NCBI GenBank assembly: GCA_007858575.1
Contig: CP042279.1
Span: 620,001 to 684,000, forward strand
Reading direction: 5' to 3'
Source: Streptomyces sp. WAC08241
GTDB lineage: Bacteria; Actinomycetota; Actinomycetes; Streptomycetales; Streptomycetaceae
DNA: 64,000 bases
A model generated the notes under the pieces. It searched no databases. It worked only from the letters and a program-made list of their open reading frames with translations, and had not been told where the DNA came from. The translations under genes and the position numbers were made by a program. Of this stretch, positions 28,240 through 36,945 are shown piece by piece. Position 1 is the stretch's first letter, and each line of letters begins with the position of its first letter.

Positions 28240-29388
28240 GTGGATCTGGCGCTGAGCGAGGAGCAGGAGGCCGCACGGCGGCTCGCCGAGGACTTCGTCG
28301 CCCGGGAGGTGACCCCGCACGCCACCGCGTGGGACCGCGCGGAGGAGGTGGACCGGGGATCGTGAAGAAGCTCGGCGCCGTCGGCTTCCTCGGCCTCACG
28401 ATCCCGGAGGAGTACGGCGGATCGGGCGGCGACCACCTCGCGTACTGCCTCGTGACCGAGGAGCTGGGCCGCGGCGACTCCTCCGTGCGCGGCATCGTCT
28501 CCGTCTCCCTCGGCCTGGTCGCCAAGACGATCGCCTCCTGGGGGACGAGGAGCAGAAGCGGGCGTGGCTGCCCCGGCTGGCCTCCGGCGAGGCGCTCGGC
28601 TGCTTCGGCCTCACCGAGCCGGGCACCGGCTCCGACGCCGGGAACCTGGCGACCCGGGCCGTCTGGGACGGCGACGACTACGTCGTCAACGGCAGCAAGA
28701 TGTTCATCACCAACGGCACCTGGGCCGATGTCGTGCTGCTCTTCGCCCGCACGAACGACGCCCCCGGGCACAAGGGCGTCTCCGCCTTCCTCGTCCCCGC
28801 CGACGCCCCCGGCCTCACCCGCCGCCCCGTCCACGGCAAGCTCGGACTGCGCGGCCAGGCCACCGCCGAACTGGTCCTGGAGGACGTCCGCGTCCCGGCC
28901 TCCGCGATGCTCGGCCCCGAGGGCAGGGGCTTCGCCGTCGCCATGTCCGCCCTCGCCAAGGGCCGCATGTCGGTCGCCGCCGGCTGCGTCGGCATCGCCC
29001 GGGCCGCCCTCGACGCGGCCCTGCGGTACGCGGGGAGCGCGAGCAGTTCGGCAAGCCGATCGCCTCGTACCAACTGGTGCAGGAGCTGATCAGCGACATC
29101 TCCGTCGACGTGGAGGCCGCCCGGCTGCTCACCTGGCGGGTCGCCGACCTGATCGACCGCGGCCTGGACTTCGCCACCGCCGCCTCCCAGGCGAAGCTGT
29201 ACGCCTCCGAGGCCGCCGTGCGGGCCGCCAACAACGCCCTCCAGGTCTTCGGCGGCTACGGCTACATCGACGAGTACCCGGTCGGCAAGCTGGTCCGCGA
29301 CGCGCGCGTCATGACCCTGTACGAGGGCACCAGCCAGATCCAGAAGCTCGTCATCGGCCGGGCGCTGACGGGGGTCTCGGCCTTCTGA
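28240..29388 (+). CDS. acyl-CoA dehydrogenase (frameshifted)
   Basis: FAD enzyme making 2,3-enoyl-CoA, about 384 residues. GTG 28240 gives MDLALSEEQEAARRLAEDFV. Motifs are PEEYGGSGGDHLAYCLVTEE, CFGLTEPGTGSDAG, VNGSKMFITNG, QFGKPIASYQLVQELISDI and the catalytic Glu in MTLYEGTSQIQ, with QVFGGYGYIDEYP just before. The position of the Glu is that of short/branched-chain enzymes. Shifts near 28360, 28545 and 29030. Divergent from a TetR regulator. Confidence 0.88.
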
Positions 29389-29458
29389 GTACGGGGCCGC
29401 CCGCCCTTGAGTACGCGGACGGATGGGGCGGGGCCACATCCGTCCGATGCTGTCCGGC

Positions 29459-29746
29459 ATGAGCGACACACCGGTCAAGCAGCAGAACACCGCCGCCTAC
29501 TACACACAGGCCGTCATCTCCTTCGGGATCGCGCTCACGGCCGTGGCCGTCGGCGTCTACCAGCTCGACGCCAGCGCCTGGGTGCGCGCCTTCCTCGCCG
29601 TCTCGGTCCTCTACCTCACGACCTCGGCCTTCACCCTGGCCAAGGTCGTCCGCGACCGCCAGGAGGCCGGCCAGATCGTCAGCCGGGTCGACCAGGCCCG
29701 CCTGGAGAAGTTCCTCGCCGAGCACGACCCCTTCCAGAAGCTCTGA
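29459..29746 (+). CDS. YiaA/YiaB-type two-helix membrane protein
   Basis: Intact 95-residue protein; ATG 29459 (MSDTPVKQQNTAAYYTQAVI). Two membrane helices, AVISFGIALTAVAVGVYQLD and AFLAVSVLYLTTSAFTLAKV, with V-x-D-R-Q after the second, match the yiaA/B two-helix domain, whose function is unknown. The basic, charged C-terminus ends DPFQKL. Stands between the acyl-CoA dehydrogenase and a TetR gene on the same strand. Confidence 0.8.
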   Translation: MSDTPVKQQNTAAYYTQAVISFGIALTAVAVGVYQLDASAWVRAFLAVSVLYLTTSAFTLAKVVRDRQEAGQIVSRVDQARLEKFLAEHDPFQKL

Positions 29747-29783
29747 GCCCGCGTCCGGCCCCGCCGGGCCCCGCCGACGGCTC

Positions 29784-29797
29784 TAAGCGCTTGCTCA
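29784..29797. promoter_or_regulatory. KstR2-like operator copy 1 upstream of TetR gene
   Basis: TAAGCGCTTGCTCA lies 51 bp before the TetR start at 29848. The same AAGCGCTTGCTCA core recurs at 30986-30998 before the MaoC and soxR genes. The palindromic core AAGCGCTT resembles actinobacterial acyl-CoA-sensing TetR sites (KstR2 type). Suggests autoregulation. Confidence 0.65.
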
Positions 29798-29847
29798 CCC
29801 TCGTTGATATGGTGTCCGTGCTGACGGGGACCGAAGAGGAGTGTGGG

Positions 29848-30474
29848 ATGAGCGCGGCGGAGGAGACGCCCGGGGGCGAGGACGTGCCCTGGGGCGAGGT
29901 CACGCCCGAGGCGGCGCGGCGGCTGCTGGTGGCCGCCGTCGAGGCGTTCGCCGAGCGCGGCTACCACGCCACCACCACCCGGGACATCGCCGGCCGCGCC
30001 GGGATGAGCCCGGCCGCGCTCTACATCCACTACAAGACCAAGGAAGAGCTGCTCCACCGGATCAGCCGCATCGGTCACGACAAGGCCCTGGAGATCCTCC
30101 GGGCCGCCGCCGACGGCGGGGGCACGGCGGCCGAGCGCCTCGCCGACGCCGTCCGCTCCTTCGTCCGCTGGCACGCCGAGCGCCACACGACCGCCCGCGT
30201 CGTCCAGTACGAGCTCGACGCACTCGGCCCCGAGCACCGCGCCGAGATCGTGGAGCTGCGCCGCGAGTCCGACGCGGCCGTGCGCCGGATCGTCAACGAG
30301 GGCGTGGCGGCCGGGGAGTTCGACGTCCCCGACGTGGCCGGCACCACGGTCGCCGTGCTGTCCCTCTGCATCGACGTCTCGCGCTGGTTCACCACCCAGG
30401 GCCGCCGGACGCCCGACGAGGTCGGCGCGCTCTACGCCGACCTCGTCCTCAGGATGGTCGGCGCTCAGAAGTAG
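29848..30474 (+). CDS. TetR-family regulator, KstR2/FadR-like
   Basis: Intact protein of 208 residues. ATG 29848 follows GAAGAGGAG. HTH: EAARRLLVAAVEAFAERGYH, TTTRDIAGRAGMSPAALYIH. The helix-rich C-terminal domain, ELDALGPEHRAEIVELRRES followed by AVRRIVNEGVAAGEFDVPDV, is that of the TetR group sensing acyl-CoA ligands. Operators AAGCGCTTGCTCA stand in front of it and in front of the MaoC gene, with which it converges (10-bp overlap). Likely autoregulated and controlling MaoC. Confidence 0.82.
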   Translation: MSAAEETPGGEDVPWGEVTPEAARRLLVAAVEAFAERGYHATTTRDIAGRAGMSPAALYIHYKTKEELLHRISRIGHDKALEILRAAADGGGTAAERLADAVRSFVRWHAERHTTARVVQYELDALGPEHRAEIVELRRESDAAVRRIVNEGVAAGEFDVPDVAGTTVAVLSLCIDVSRWFTTQGRRTPDEVGALYADLVLRMVGAQK

Positions 30475-30925
30475 TAGCGGGAGACCGACTCGGCGACGCA
30501 GACCGGCTTCCCGGAGCCCTCGCGCTCCACGGTCACCGCCGCCGTCACCTGCACGCCGTCCGGGACCTCCTCGACCTTCGCCAGGACGGCCGTGGCGCGC
30601 AGCCGCGAGCCGACCGGCACGGGGCCGGGAAACGCACCTTCTCCGTGCCGTAGTTGATGCCCATCCGCACGCCCTCGACCGCCAGGACCTGCGGGACGAA
30701 CACCGGCAGCAGCGACAGCGTCAGATAGCCGTGCGCGATGGTGGTGCCGAACGGTCCGGCGGCGGCGCGCTCCGGGTCGACGTGGATCCACTGGCGGTCG
30801 CCGGTGGCCTCCGCGAAGAGGTCGATCCGCTTCTGGTCGACCTCCAGCCAGTCGCTGTACCCGAGCTGCTCGCCGACTCCCGCGCGCAGCTCCTCGGCGG
30901 AGGTGAAGATCCTCGGCTCGGCCAT
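30465..30925 (-). CDS. MaoC-like (R)-specific enoyl-CoA hydratase/dehydratase (one frameshift)
   Basis: Hot-dog fold protein of 153 residues. MAEPRIFTSAEELRAGVGEQ starts it. The catalytic region is LFAEATGDRQWIHVDPERA, where Asp and His sit in the hydratase-2 motif, followed by GPFGTTIAHGYLTLSLLPVF. The single shift is near 30630; VAESVSRYYF ends it. Hydrates enoyl-CoA. Its upstream region has an AAGCGCTTGCTCA operator, linking it to the TetR gene with which it converges. Confidence 0.85.
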
Positions 30926-30983
30926 GTCCCTGCTCCCTCTCGTCACGTTCCTCCGGGCGCCCCGCACGCTCCGGTCGCACTGT

Positions 30984-30999
30984 CCAAGCGCTTGCTCAG
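30984..30999. promoter_or_regulatory. KstR2-like operator copy 2 between MaoC and soxR genes
   Basis: CCAAGCGCTTGCTCAG, containing the perfect palindrome CAAGCGCTTG, is 59 bp upstream of the MaoC start (minus strand) and 68 bp upstream of soxR. It shares 13 identical bases with the site at 29785-29797, so the same TetR protein should bind both. Confidence 0.65.
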
Positions 31000-31066
31000 C
31001 TTGTGGTGCGGGCGGTCCGCTGTCAACGCCCGGCCGGGCGGCGGGCGGTTCCCGTAGGGTCGCGGA

Positions 31067-31550
31067 GTGCCGCAGATTCCAGAGAAGATCCACGAGCTCA
31101 CCGTCGGCCAGCTCTCCGCCCGCAGCGGGGCCGCCGTCTCCGCCCTGCACTTCTACGAGGCCAAGGGGCTCATCAGGAGCCGCCGCACCGGCGGGAACCA
31201 GCGCCGCTACGGCCGCGACACCCTCCGCCGGGTCGCCTTCGTCCGCGCCGCGCAGCGGGTCGGGATCCCCTGGCCACCATCCGCGAGGCGCTCGCCCGGC
31301 TCCCCGAGGAGCGCACGCCCACCCACGAGGACTGGGCCCGCCTCTCGGCGGCCTGGCGCACCGAACTCGACGCGCGCATCCAGCAGCTCGGCCGCCTGCG
31401 CGACCACCTGACGGACTGCATCGGCTGCGGCTGCCTCTCCCTGGAGACCTGCGTCCTGTCCAACCCCGACGACGTCTTCGGCGAGCGGATGGCGGGCTCC
31501 CGCCTCTCCCGGTGCGCCGCCCGGCCCCGCGGGAGGACGAGCAGGCTTAG
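31067..31550 (+). CDS. soxR: SoxR redox-sensing MerR-family activator (frameshifted)
   Basis: About 160 residues from GTG 31067. The MerR HTH is [41 protein letters not shown] dimerisation helix leads to the [2Fe-2S] ligand cluster [12 protein letters not shown], the C-x2-C-x-C-x5-C set that defines SoxR. Shifts near 31275 and 31525; end REDEQA. In Streptomyces SoxR responds to redox-active pigments rather than to superoxide in general. No SoxR box was seen in the immediate upstream region. Confidence 0.88.
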
Positions 31551-31659
31551 GGGTGTCCGGAGGATCAGGGCCGGGCAGGCCCTGGTCTCCCGGTCCGGAG
31601 ACCGGGACGGGACCGGAACCCGCGCCCGTCGCGCCCGCGCGGAGCGCGTCAGGGGTTTC

Positions 31660-31716
31660 CGGCCCCGGCCTCGTCCCCGGCCCCGGCCTCGTCCCCGGCC
31701 TCGTCCCTGTCCCCGG
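31660..31716. repeat. short GC-rich direct repeats between convergent genes
   Basis: CCGGCCTCGTCCC occurs three times (31665, 31684, 31696 region) joined by CCGG-rich spacers. It lies in the 178-bp gap between the convergent soxR and zinc-ribbon genes. No hairpin with a U-tract is evident. Confidence 0.6.
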
Positions 31717-31728
31717 CGTCCCGGAGGG

Positions 31729-32340
31729 TCACGCCGCCGACGCCAGCCGTCGGCCCCGGTCGGCCCGCGCCCGGGCCAGGGTGGTCGAGGTGAGCACCGC
31801 CCGGGGACGCCCACGCCGCAGTCGGCGCACACCGGGCCGTGCCACGGCTCGTACCGGTCGCCGGGCCCCGACCACTCGATCCTGGGCCCCGCGCACACCG
31901 GGCACGCCTCGCCCGGGCCGCGCTCCAGGGCCGTGATCAGCCGCCGCAGCACCTCCGGCAGCGGCTCCGACGGGTGCACCTCGGGATCGCCGCACCGGAC
32001 CACGCCGTTGCCGCCCCAGACCCGCCGGTGCCAGTCGTCGAGCGCGCCGAGCCGGCGCAGCCCCTCGTGCTTCTCGCGCTGCCGCCGGGCGGCGAACTCC
32101 TCTTCGTACGCGAGCCACACGGCCCGCGCCTCCTCCAACTCGTCGAGCGCCGCCACGAGCCGCCCGGGGTCGAGCTCCCGGTCCTCGGTTCGAACCTGTG
32201 CCTCCGGCACAGGTGGTCCCAGGTCGCGCGGTGCCCGTAGGAGCGAACCGCTCCAGACACTTGCGCAGGGAGTACCTGCGCAGCGCCGTGTCGCACCTCG
32301 GATCGCGCACCTGTCTCGCGAGACTCCGGAAACCGGCCAT
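31729..32340 (-). CDS. hypothetical protein with C-terminal zinc ribbon (frameshifted)
   Basis: About 204 residues from ATG 32340 (MAGFRSLARQVRDPRCDTAL). The N-terminus RRYSLRKCLERFAPTG, then HRATWDHLCRRH, then a coiled middle, LVAALDELEEARAVWLAYEE followed by FAARRQREKHEGLRRL. The C-terminal CPVCAGPRIEW and VCADCG provide two CxxC knuckles for a zinc ribbon. Shifts near 32240, 32200 and 31800; end RGRRLASAA. Family not recognised. Confidence 0.6.
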   Translation of the reverse strand: MAGFRSLARQVRDPRCDTALRRYSLRKCLERFAPTGTARPGTTCAGGTGSNRGPGARPRAARGGARRVGGGAGRVARVRRGVRRPAAAREARGAAPARRARRLAPAGLGRQRRGPVRRSRGAPVGAAAGGAAAADHGPGARPGRGVPGVRGAQDRVVGARRPVRAVARPGVRRLRRGRPRAVLTSTTLARARADRGRRLASAA

Positions 32341-32494
32341 CTCCCGCCACCTCCGTCGCTGGTCCTTCCGCGGTATCAGAGGGACGAACGGGAAGCCGTC
32401 CGTGTTCCATCGAAATGCCGATGGCAGCCATCAGTGGGGCGGGAGGGACCCGTGGGCGGGCGGAACCACCGCGTCTGGGGCGGCCGGGCCGGGC

Positions 32495-33634
32495 TCACCG
32501 GCCCGTCCCCGACGCCGACACCACCACCCGGGCCAGCTCCGGGCGGCAGAGGTCGCCGTGCGAGCGGACCACCTCCGCCGTGTCCACGTTCACGCACCCC
32601 GCCCCCGGCACCCCCGTGCGCAGGACCGCCGCCAGGCTCCGCGCCACCGTCCCCGGCACCGCCCGCACCCCGTCGTGCCCGATCGCCCCCAGCGCGGATC
32701 GTCCCCGTCGGCTGGGCCCGAGCCGTCCGCGGGCCGCGACGCCAGCGGGTACAGCACCCCGAGCGCCGTGTCGTGCCGCGAGTGACAGACCACCAGCGGC
32801 CCCCTGATCCGGTGCTGGAGGTCCCGCAGCGCCCCGGACCGCTCGGGCGCGTGCGGCAGGCGCGCCGCGAACGCGTAGTGCGAGAAGGCGCCCTGAAGGA
32901 GCGTCACGGAGGCGACCCGCCGGGCCCCGGCGGGCAGCTCCCGCAGCGCGTGCGCGACGAGCCGGGCGCCCGTGCCGTGCCCGACGAGGTGGATCCGGAG
33001 CCCGGGGCGGCGCGGGCGACCTCGCCGAGCAGCGGCCCGAGCCCGTACTCCCCGACGTGTCCGGCCCGCCGCCCGAGGACGTGGTACGCGGCCTGCCGCA
33101 GCGCCTCCCGGGCCCCGAGCCGACAGCGCTCCGGGCCCTCCGGGAGCTCCGGGCCCAGGGCGTCGGCGAACCGGCCGCACACCTCCACCGGGTCCGCCGC
33201 CAGGAACGCCGGCACCGGCTCCCCGGCGCCCGGCACGTCCGCCAACTCCCGCAGCAGCGCCCCGAACTCCGCGGACGCCGCCTCCTCCGCCGGTGCCGAG
33301 GCGAGGAGGTCGGTGAGCCGCTCCAGGACCGGCTCCTTCTCCGGGAGGACCGTCGCGAGGGCCCGGTAGTCGGGGCCCGGCTCGCCCGTGCACACCGCCG
33401 AGGGCCAGACCACCCCGCGTACCCGGCTCGGCCCCCGGGGCGAGCAGCCCGGGAAGGGGCGAAGAAGTCCGAGCAGAGCCGGGTCGCGCCGGACGGCGAA
33501 CCGTTTCGCCCGTGCGCGAGGAGGAACAGGTCCGAGACCCCCTGCCGGGCCAGCGCGGCGAGCGCCGCCGCCTGCCCTGGGGGTCCGTCGCCGTCCTGGT
33601 CGAAGGTGATCTCCCGGTACGGCTCCACACTCAT
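32495..33634 (-). CDS. alpha/beta-hydrolase-like protein lacking the nucleophile Ser (frameshifted)
   Basis: About 380 residues. MSVEPYREITFDQDGDGPPG leads to the first strand-turn VSDLFLLAHG. The elbow reads RIHLVGHGTGARLVAHALRE, GHGTG where GHSxG is expected. Later RGPLVVCHSRHDTALGVLYP fits the strand carrying the acid and the His region. C-terminus CVNVDTAEVVRSHGDLCRPE. At least four -1 shifts (near 33500, 33460, 33010, 32700). Probably a hydrolase-fold protein that is inactive or uses another residue. A base error at the Ser codon cannot be excluded. Confidence 0.65.
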   Translation of the reverse strand: MSVEPYREITFDQDGDGPPGQAAALAALARQGVSDLFLLAHGRNGSPSGATRLCSDFFAPSRAARPGGRAGYAGWSGPRRCARASRAPTTGPSRRSSRRRSRSWSGSPTSSPRHRRRRRRPRSSGRCCGSWRTCRAPGSRCRRSWRRTRWRCAAGSPTPWARSSRRARSAVGSGPGRRCGRPRTTSSGGGPDTSGSTGSGRCSARSPAPPRAPDPPRRARHGRPARRARAAGAARRGPAGRLRDAPSGRLLALRVRGAPAARARAVRGAAGPPAPDQGAAGGLSLAARHGARGAVPAGVAARGRLGPSRRGRSALGAIGHDGVRAVPGTVARSLAAVLRTGVPGAGCVNVDTAEVVRSHGDLCRPELARVVVSASGTGR

Positions 33635-33869
33635 CCCGGCCACGGCACGACCGTCCCTCCGCTTCGAGGGGGCCGCGGCACCGAGTGCGCCCCGTGCGCG
33701 GGCGGCGGCTCCACGGCCAGCATGCCCGCGCACGGACCCTTCCAGACCCGCGACGGGGATCTGGCACGGGCCGGCGGGACGCCCCGGGGCGCGTCCCGCC
33801 CGTCCCCTTCTGAGGCTTCCCGCCCGCCCCCTCGGGGCACGGGGGCCGACTCCCTTTCCCGGCCGGCCC

Positions 33870-35147
33870 TCAGCGGTACAGCAGGTACTCCCTCCGTACC
33901 GCCCGGAAGGCCGCCAGGTCCTTCTGCCACGCCCCGACGACCTCGTCCGTGTCCGCGCCCGCGTCGATCAGGGTCCGCACCCGGGTCGAGCCGGTCAGCT
34001 TGTCGATCCAATCGTCCGGCCGCCAGGCGAAGCCGGACCACGAGCGGCGGGCGGTGACCAGGAGCCCGATCCCCGTCCGCACCGGGTCGAAGGCCTCCCG
34101 GTCGTGGACGTGCACCTGCACCCCGCCCACGGTCTTCCCCTGGAACTTGGAGAAGGTCGGCGCGAAGTACGCCTCGCGGAAGCGGACCCCGGGCAGGCCG
34201 AGCGCGTTCGCCGCCTCCGCCCACCGGCGGTCGATCCCCTCGGCGCCGAGGAGTTCGAAGGGGCGGGTGGTGCCCCGGCCCTCGGAGAGGTTCGTGCCCT
34301 CGAAGAGACAGGTGCCGGAGTAGACGAGCGCGGTCTCCGGCGTCGGCATGTTCGGGCTCGGCGGCACCCAGGGCAGCCCCGTGGAGTCGAAGAAGTCCGA
34401 CCGCCGCCACCCCGACATCCGCACGGTCTCCAGGGCGACGGGCGCGGCCAGGAACTCGCCGTTGAAGAGCAGCGCCAGCTCGGCCACCGTCATGCCGTGC
34501 GCCTGCGCGATCGGCTCGCGCCCGACGAAGGTGGCGAACGCCCGGTCCAGGACGGGCCCGAGCGCCGCGCGCCCGGTCACCGGGTTCGGCCGGTCCAGGA
34601 CCACGAACCGCTTCCCGGCGAGGGCGGCGGCCTCCATGCAGTCGTACAGCGTCCAGATGTAGGTGTAGAAGCGCGCGCCGGCGTCCTGGATGTCGAAGAC
34701 GACCGTGTCCACCCCGGAGGCGGTGAAGACGTCCGCGAGCGGCCGCCCGCTCTTCAGGTACGTGTCGTAGACGGGCAGTCCGGTCGCCGGGTCGTCGTAC
34801 CGGCCCTCCGAACCGCCCGCCTGGGCGGTGCCCCGGAAGCCGTGCTCGGGGCCGAAGACGGCGATCAGGTCCACCCGCTCGTCGGTGTGCATCACGTCCA
34901 CGAGGTGGCGGGCGTCGGGGGTCACGCCGGTCGGGTTGGTGACGACGCCGACCCGCTGCCCGTCGAGCGGCGCGTACCCGTCCGCCGCGAGCCGCTCGAA
35001 ACCGGTCCGCACCCGGCGCCGCCCGGCCTCCCGGCCCGAAGTCCCCGTCTCCCGGCCCGGTGTCCCGGCGGCGGCCGGCCGCGCGGTCGCCACCGCCGCC
35101 CCCAGGGCGCCTCCGGCGGCCAGCAGACCCCGTCGCGACAGACCCAT
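33870..35147 (-). CDS. namZ: secreted exo-beta-N-acetylmuramidase of the NamZ family (DUF1343)
   Basis: Intact 425-residue protein. The N-terminus MGLSRRGLLAAGGALGAAVA is a twin-arginine signal. The family core is GQRVGVVTNPTGVTPDARHL, VFGPEHGFRGTAQAG, VVFDIQDAGARFYTYIWTLY, LDRPNPVTG and LFEGTNLSEGRGTTRPFELL. DUF1343 proteins such as Bacillus NamZ remove terminal N-acetylmuramic acid from peptidoglycan fragments. One of the few long genes here without a frame change, a useful control on sequence quality. Confidence 0.88.
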   Translation of the reverse strand: MGLSRRGLLAAGGALGAAVATARPAAAGTPGRETGTSGREAGRRRVRTGFERLAADGYAPLDGQRVGVVTNPTGVTPDARHLVDVMHTDERVDLIAVFGPEHGFRGTAQAGGSEGRYDDPATGLPVYDTYLKSGRPLADVFTASGVDTVVFDIQDAGARFYTYIWTLYDCMEAAALAGKRFVVLDRPNPVTGRAALGPVLDRAFATFVGREPIAQAHGMTVAELALLFNGEFLAAPVALETVRMSGWRRSDFFDSTGLPWVPPSPNMPTPETALVYSGTCLFEGTNLSEGRGTTRPFELLGAEGIDRRWAEAANALGLPGVRFREAYFAPTFSKFQGKTVGGVQVHVHDREAFDPVRTGIGLLVTARRSWSGFAWRPDDWIDKLTGSTRVRTLIDAGADTDEVVGAWQKDLAAFRAVRREYLLYR

Positions 35148-35292
35148 GCGCGAACCTCTCGATCGCGGCCCCGGCCGGGGCGCATGACATGGGCACGCAC
35201 GCTAGCGCTCCCGACCGCCCGGGGAACGAGGCGTGCGGAAGGCTCCTTCTTTCCGCCGACCCTTCCCTCCACCGACCCTTCCCTCTCCGCAT

Positions 35293-35306
35293 ACCGACCG
35301 GTTAGT
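35293..35306. promoter_or_regulatory. TetR-type operator upstream of the SDR gene
   Basis: ACCGACCGGTTAGT lies 102 bp before the SDR start at 35408. It is related to the fully palindromic ACCGACCAGTCGGT at 39289-39302 before the phosphotransferase/acyl-CoA dehydrogenase pair, matching 11 of 14 positions. Both should bind one regulator, most simply the TetR protein encoded at 36319. Confidence 0.6.
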
Positions 35307-35324
35307 CTGCCGAGGTCGTCGTCC

Positions 35325-35395
35325 CGGAGAGGCCGGAGAGGCCGGACGGGCCGAACGGGCCGAACGGGCCGGAGAAGCCGGAGAGTCGCGGAGAG
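35325..35395. repeat. short tandem repeats in the SDR leader
   Basis: About seven units of 9-10 bp such as GAACGGGCC and GAGAGGCCG between the operator and the start of the SDR gene. They place a GC-rich repeated segment in the 5' untranslated region. Role unknown. Confidence 0.55.
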
Positions 35396-35407
35396 GTGGG
35401 TCCAGAC

Positions 35408-36216
35408 ATGGGCGCGGACACGGACGCAAGCACCACGGACACGGGTACGGACGCCTCCGGGGCGCCGGAGTCGTCGTCACCGGCGCGGGCGGCGGCATCG
35501 GAGCCGCCCTCGCCCGCCGCTTCGCCGCCGAGGGCGCCCGCGTCGTCGTCAACGACCTGGACGCCGACCGCGCCGAGGCGGTCGCCGCCGGGATCGGCGC
35601 CGTCGCCGTCCCCGGCGACGCCTCCGCCGTCGTCGACGAGGCCCGCGAGGCCCTCGGCGGCACCGTCGACGTCTGGTGCGCCAACGCCGGCCTCTCCTCG
35701 CCCGGCGACGCCTTCGCCGACGAGGAGGTCTGGGCCGCCGCCTGGGACGTCAACGTCATGGCCCACGTCCGCGCGGCCCGCGCCCTCCTCCCGGAGTGGC
35801 TGGAGCGCGGCAGCGGCCGCTTCGTCTCCACCGTCTCCGCCGCCGGGCTCCTCACCATGATCGGCGCCGCGCCCTACAGCGTCTCCAAGCACGGCGCGTA
35901 CGCCTTCGCCGAGTGGCTCTCCCTCACCTACCGGCACCGCGGCCTCTCCGTGCACGCCGTCTGCCCGCAGGGCGTCCGCACGGACATGCTCACCGCCGCC
36001 GGGAGCGCGGGCGAGCTGGTCCTCGCCCCCACCGCCATCGAACCCGAGGACGTCGCCGACGCCCTGATCGACGCCATCGGCGCCGACCGCTTCCTCGTCC
36101 TGCCCCACCCCGAGGTCGCCGGCTACTACCGCAACCGGGCCACCGACCCCGAGCGCTGGCTCGGCACCATGAACCACGTCCAGCGGACCTGGGAGACGGG
36201 CGCCGGTCGGCCGTAG
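35408..36216 (+). CDS. short-chain dehydrogenase/reductase (one frameshift)
   Basis: About 270 residues. From ATG 35408, MGADTDASTTDTGTDASGAP precedes the NAD(P) motif VVVTGAGGGIGAALARR after a -1 shift near 35465. VWCANAGLSS is the NAG motif and YSVSKHGAYAFAEWLSL carries the catalytic Tyr-x3-Lys; VCPQGVRTDML follows. Classical SDR. It leads a plus-strand pair with a TetR gene and lies opposite an acyl-CoA dehydrogenase/phosphotransferase pair controlled by a similar operator, so a lipid-derived substrate is likely. Confidence 0.85.
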
Positions 36217-36268
36217 TCCCCGGCGGATGGGAAGATCTCCTGGCGGGAACACGTTTCCCTGACCGAAA

Positions 36269-36294
36269 ACGATCACTGAAGACGATCACCGAAG
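36269..36294. repeat. tandem 13-bp repeat before the TetR gene
   Basis: ACGATCACTGAAG (36269-36281) is followed directly by ACGATCACCGAAG (36282-36294), 25 bp before the ATG at 36319. Could be a regulator site overlapping the promoter; no palindrome. Confidence 0.5.
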
Positions 36295-36318
36295 AAGCAC
36301 GAAGGAAGGCGGCGGAGC

Positions 36319-36909
36319 ATGGCCAGGACGACGGAGGGAACGGCGTCCCCGTCCCCCAGAGGCTCCTCGCCGCCGCCACCCGGCTCTTCGCGGAGCAGGG
36401 CTACGACCGCACCTCCGTCCAGGAGATCGTCGAGGCCGCCGGGGTCACCAAGGGTGCCCTCTACCACTACTTCGGCTCCAAGGAGGACCTCCTCCAGGAG
36501 GTCTACTCCCGGGTCCTGCGCCTCCAGCAGGAGCGGCTCGACGCCTTCGCCGACGCCGACGCGCCCGTGGAGGAGCGGCTGCGCGACGCCGCCGCCGACG
36601 TCGTCGTCACCACCATCGAGAACCTCGACGACGCCTCGATCTTCTTCCGCTCCATGCACCACCTGAGCCCGGAGAAGAACAAGCGGGTGCGGGCCGAGCG
36701 CCGCCGCTACCACGAGCGGTTCCGCGCCCTGATCGAGGAGGGCCAGAAGGCCGGGGTCTTCTCCTCCGCGACCCCCGCCGACCTGGTGGTCGACTACCAC
36801 TTCGGCTCCGTGCACCACCTGTCCACCTGGTACCGCCCGGACGGCCCCTCAGCCCCGAGCAGGTCGCCGGCCACCTCGCCGACCTCCTGCTCCGGGCCCT
36901 GCGCCCTGA
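36319..36909 (+). CDS. TetR-family regulator of the acyl-CoA/SDR locus (frameshifted)
   Basis: About 198 residues from ATG 36319. After a -1 shift near 36357, QRLLAAATRLFAEQGYDRTS, VQEIVEAAGVTKGALYHYFG, SKEDLLQEVYSRVLRLQQER is a standard TetR HTH. The ligand domain has DDASIFFRSMHHLSPEKNKR and VDYHFGSVHHLSTWYRPDGP. Two further -1 losses (about 36846 and 36906) give the natural end LLLRALRP with TGA at 36907-36909. It is the likely reader of the ACCGACC-type operators at 35293 and 39289. Confidence 0.8.
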
Positions 36910-36945
36910 CCGCACCCCTCCCCGGGGTGCGGCCCGCGGACGCTC

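Noticed and set aside
30900..31066. SoxR box in front of soxR or MaoC
   Set aside because: No CCTCAAG-type inverted repeat was found; the only clear motif is the TetR-type AAGCGCTTGCTCA.
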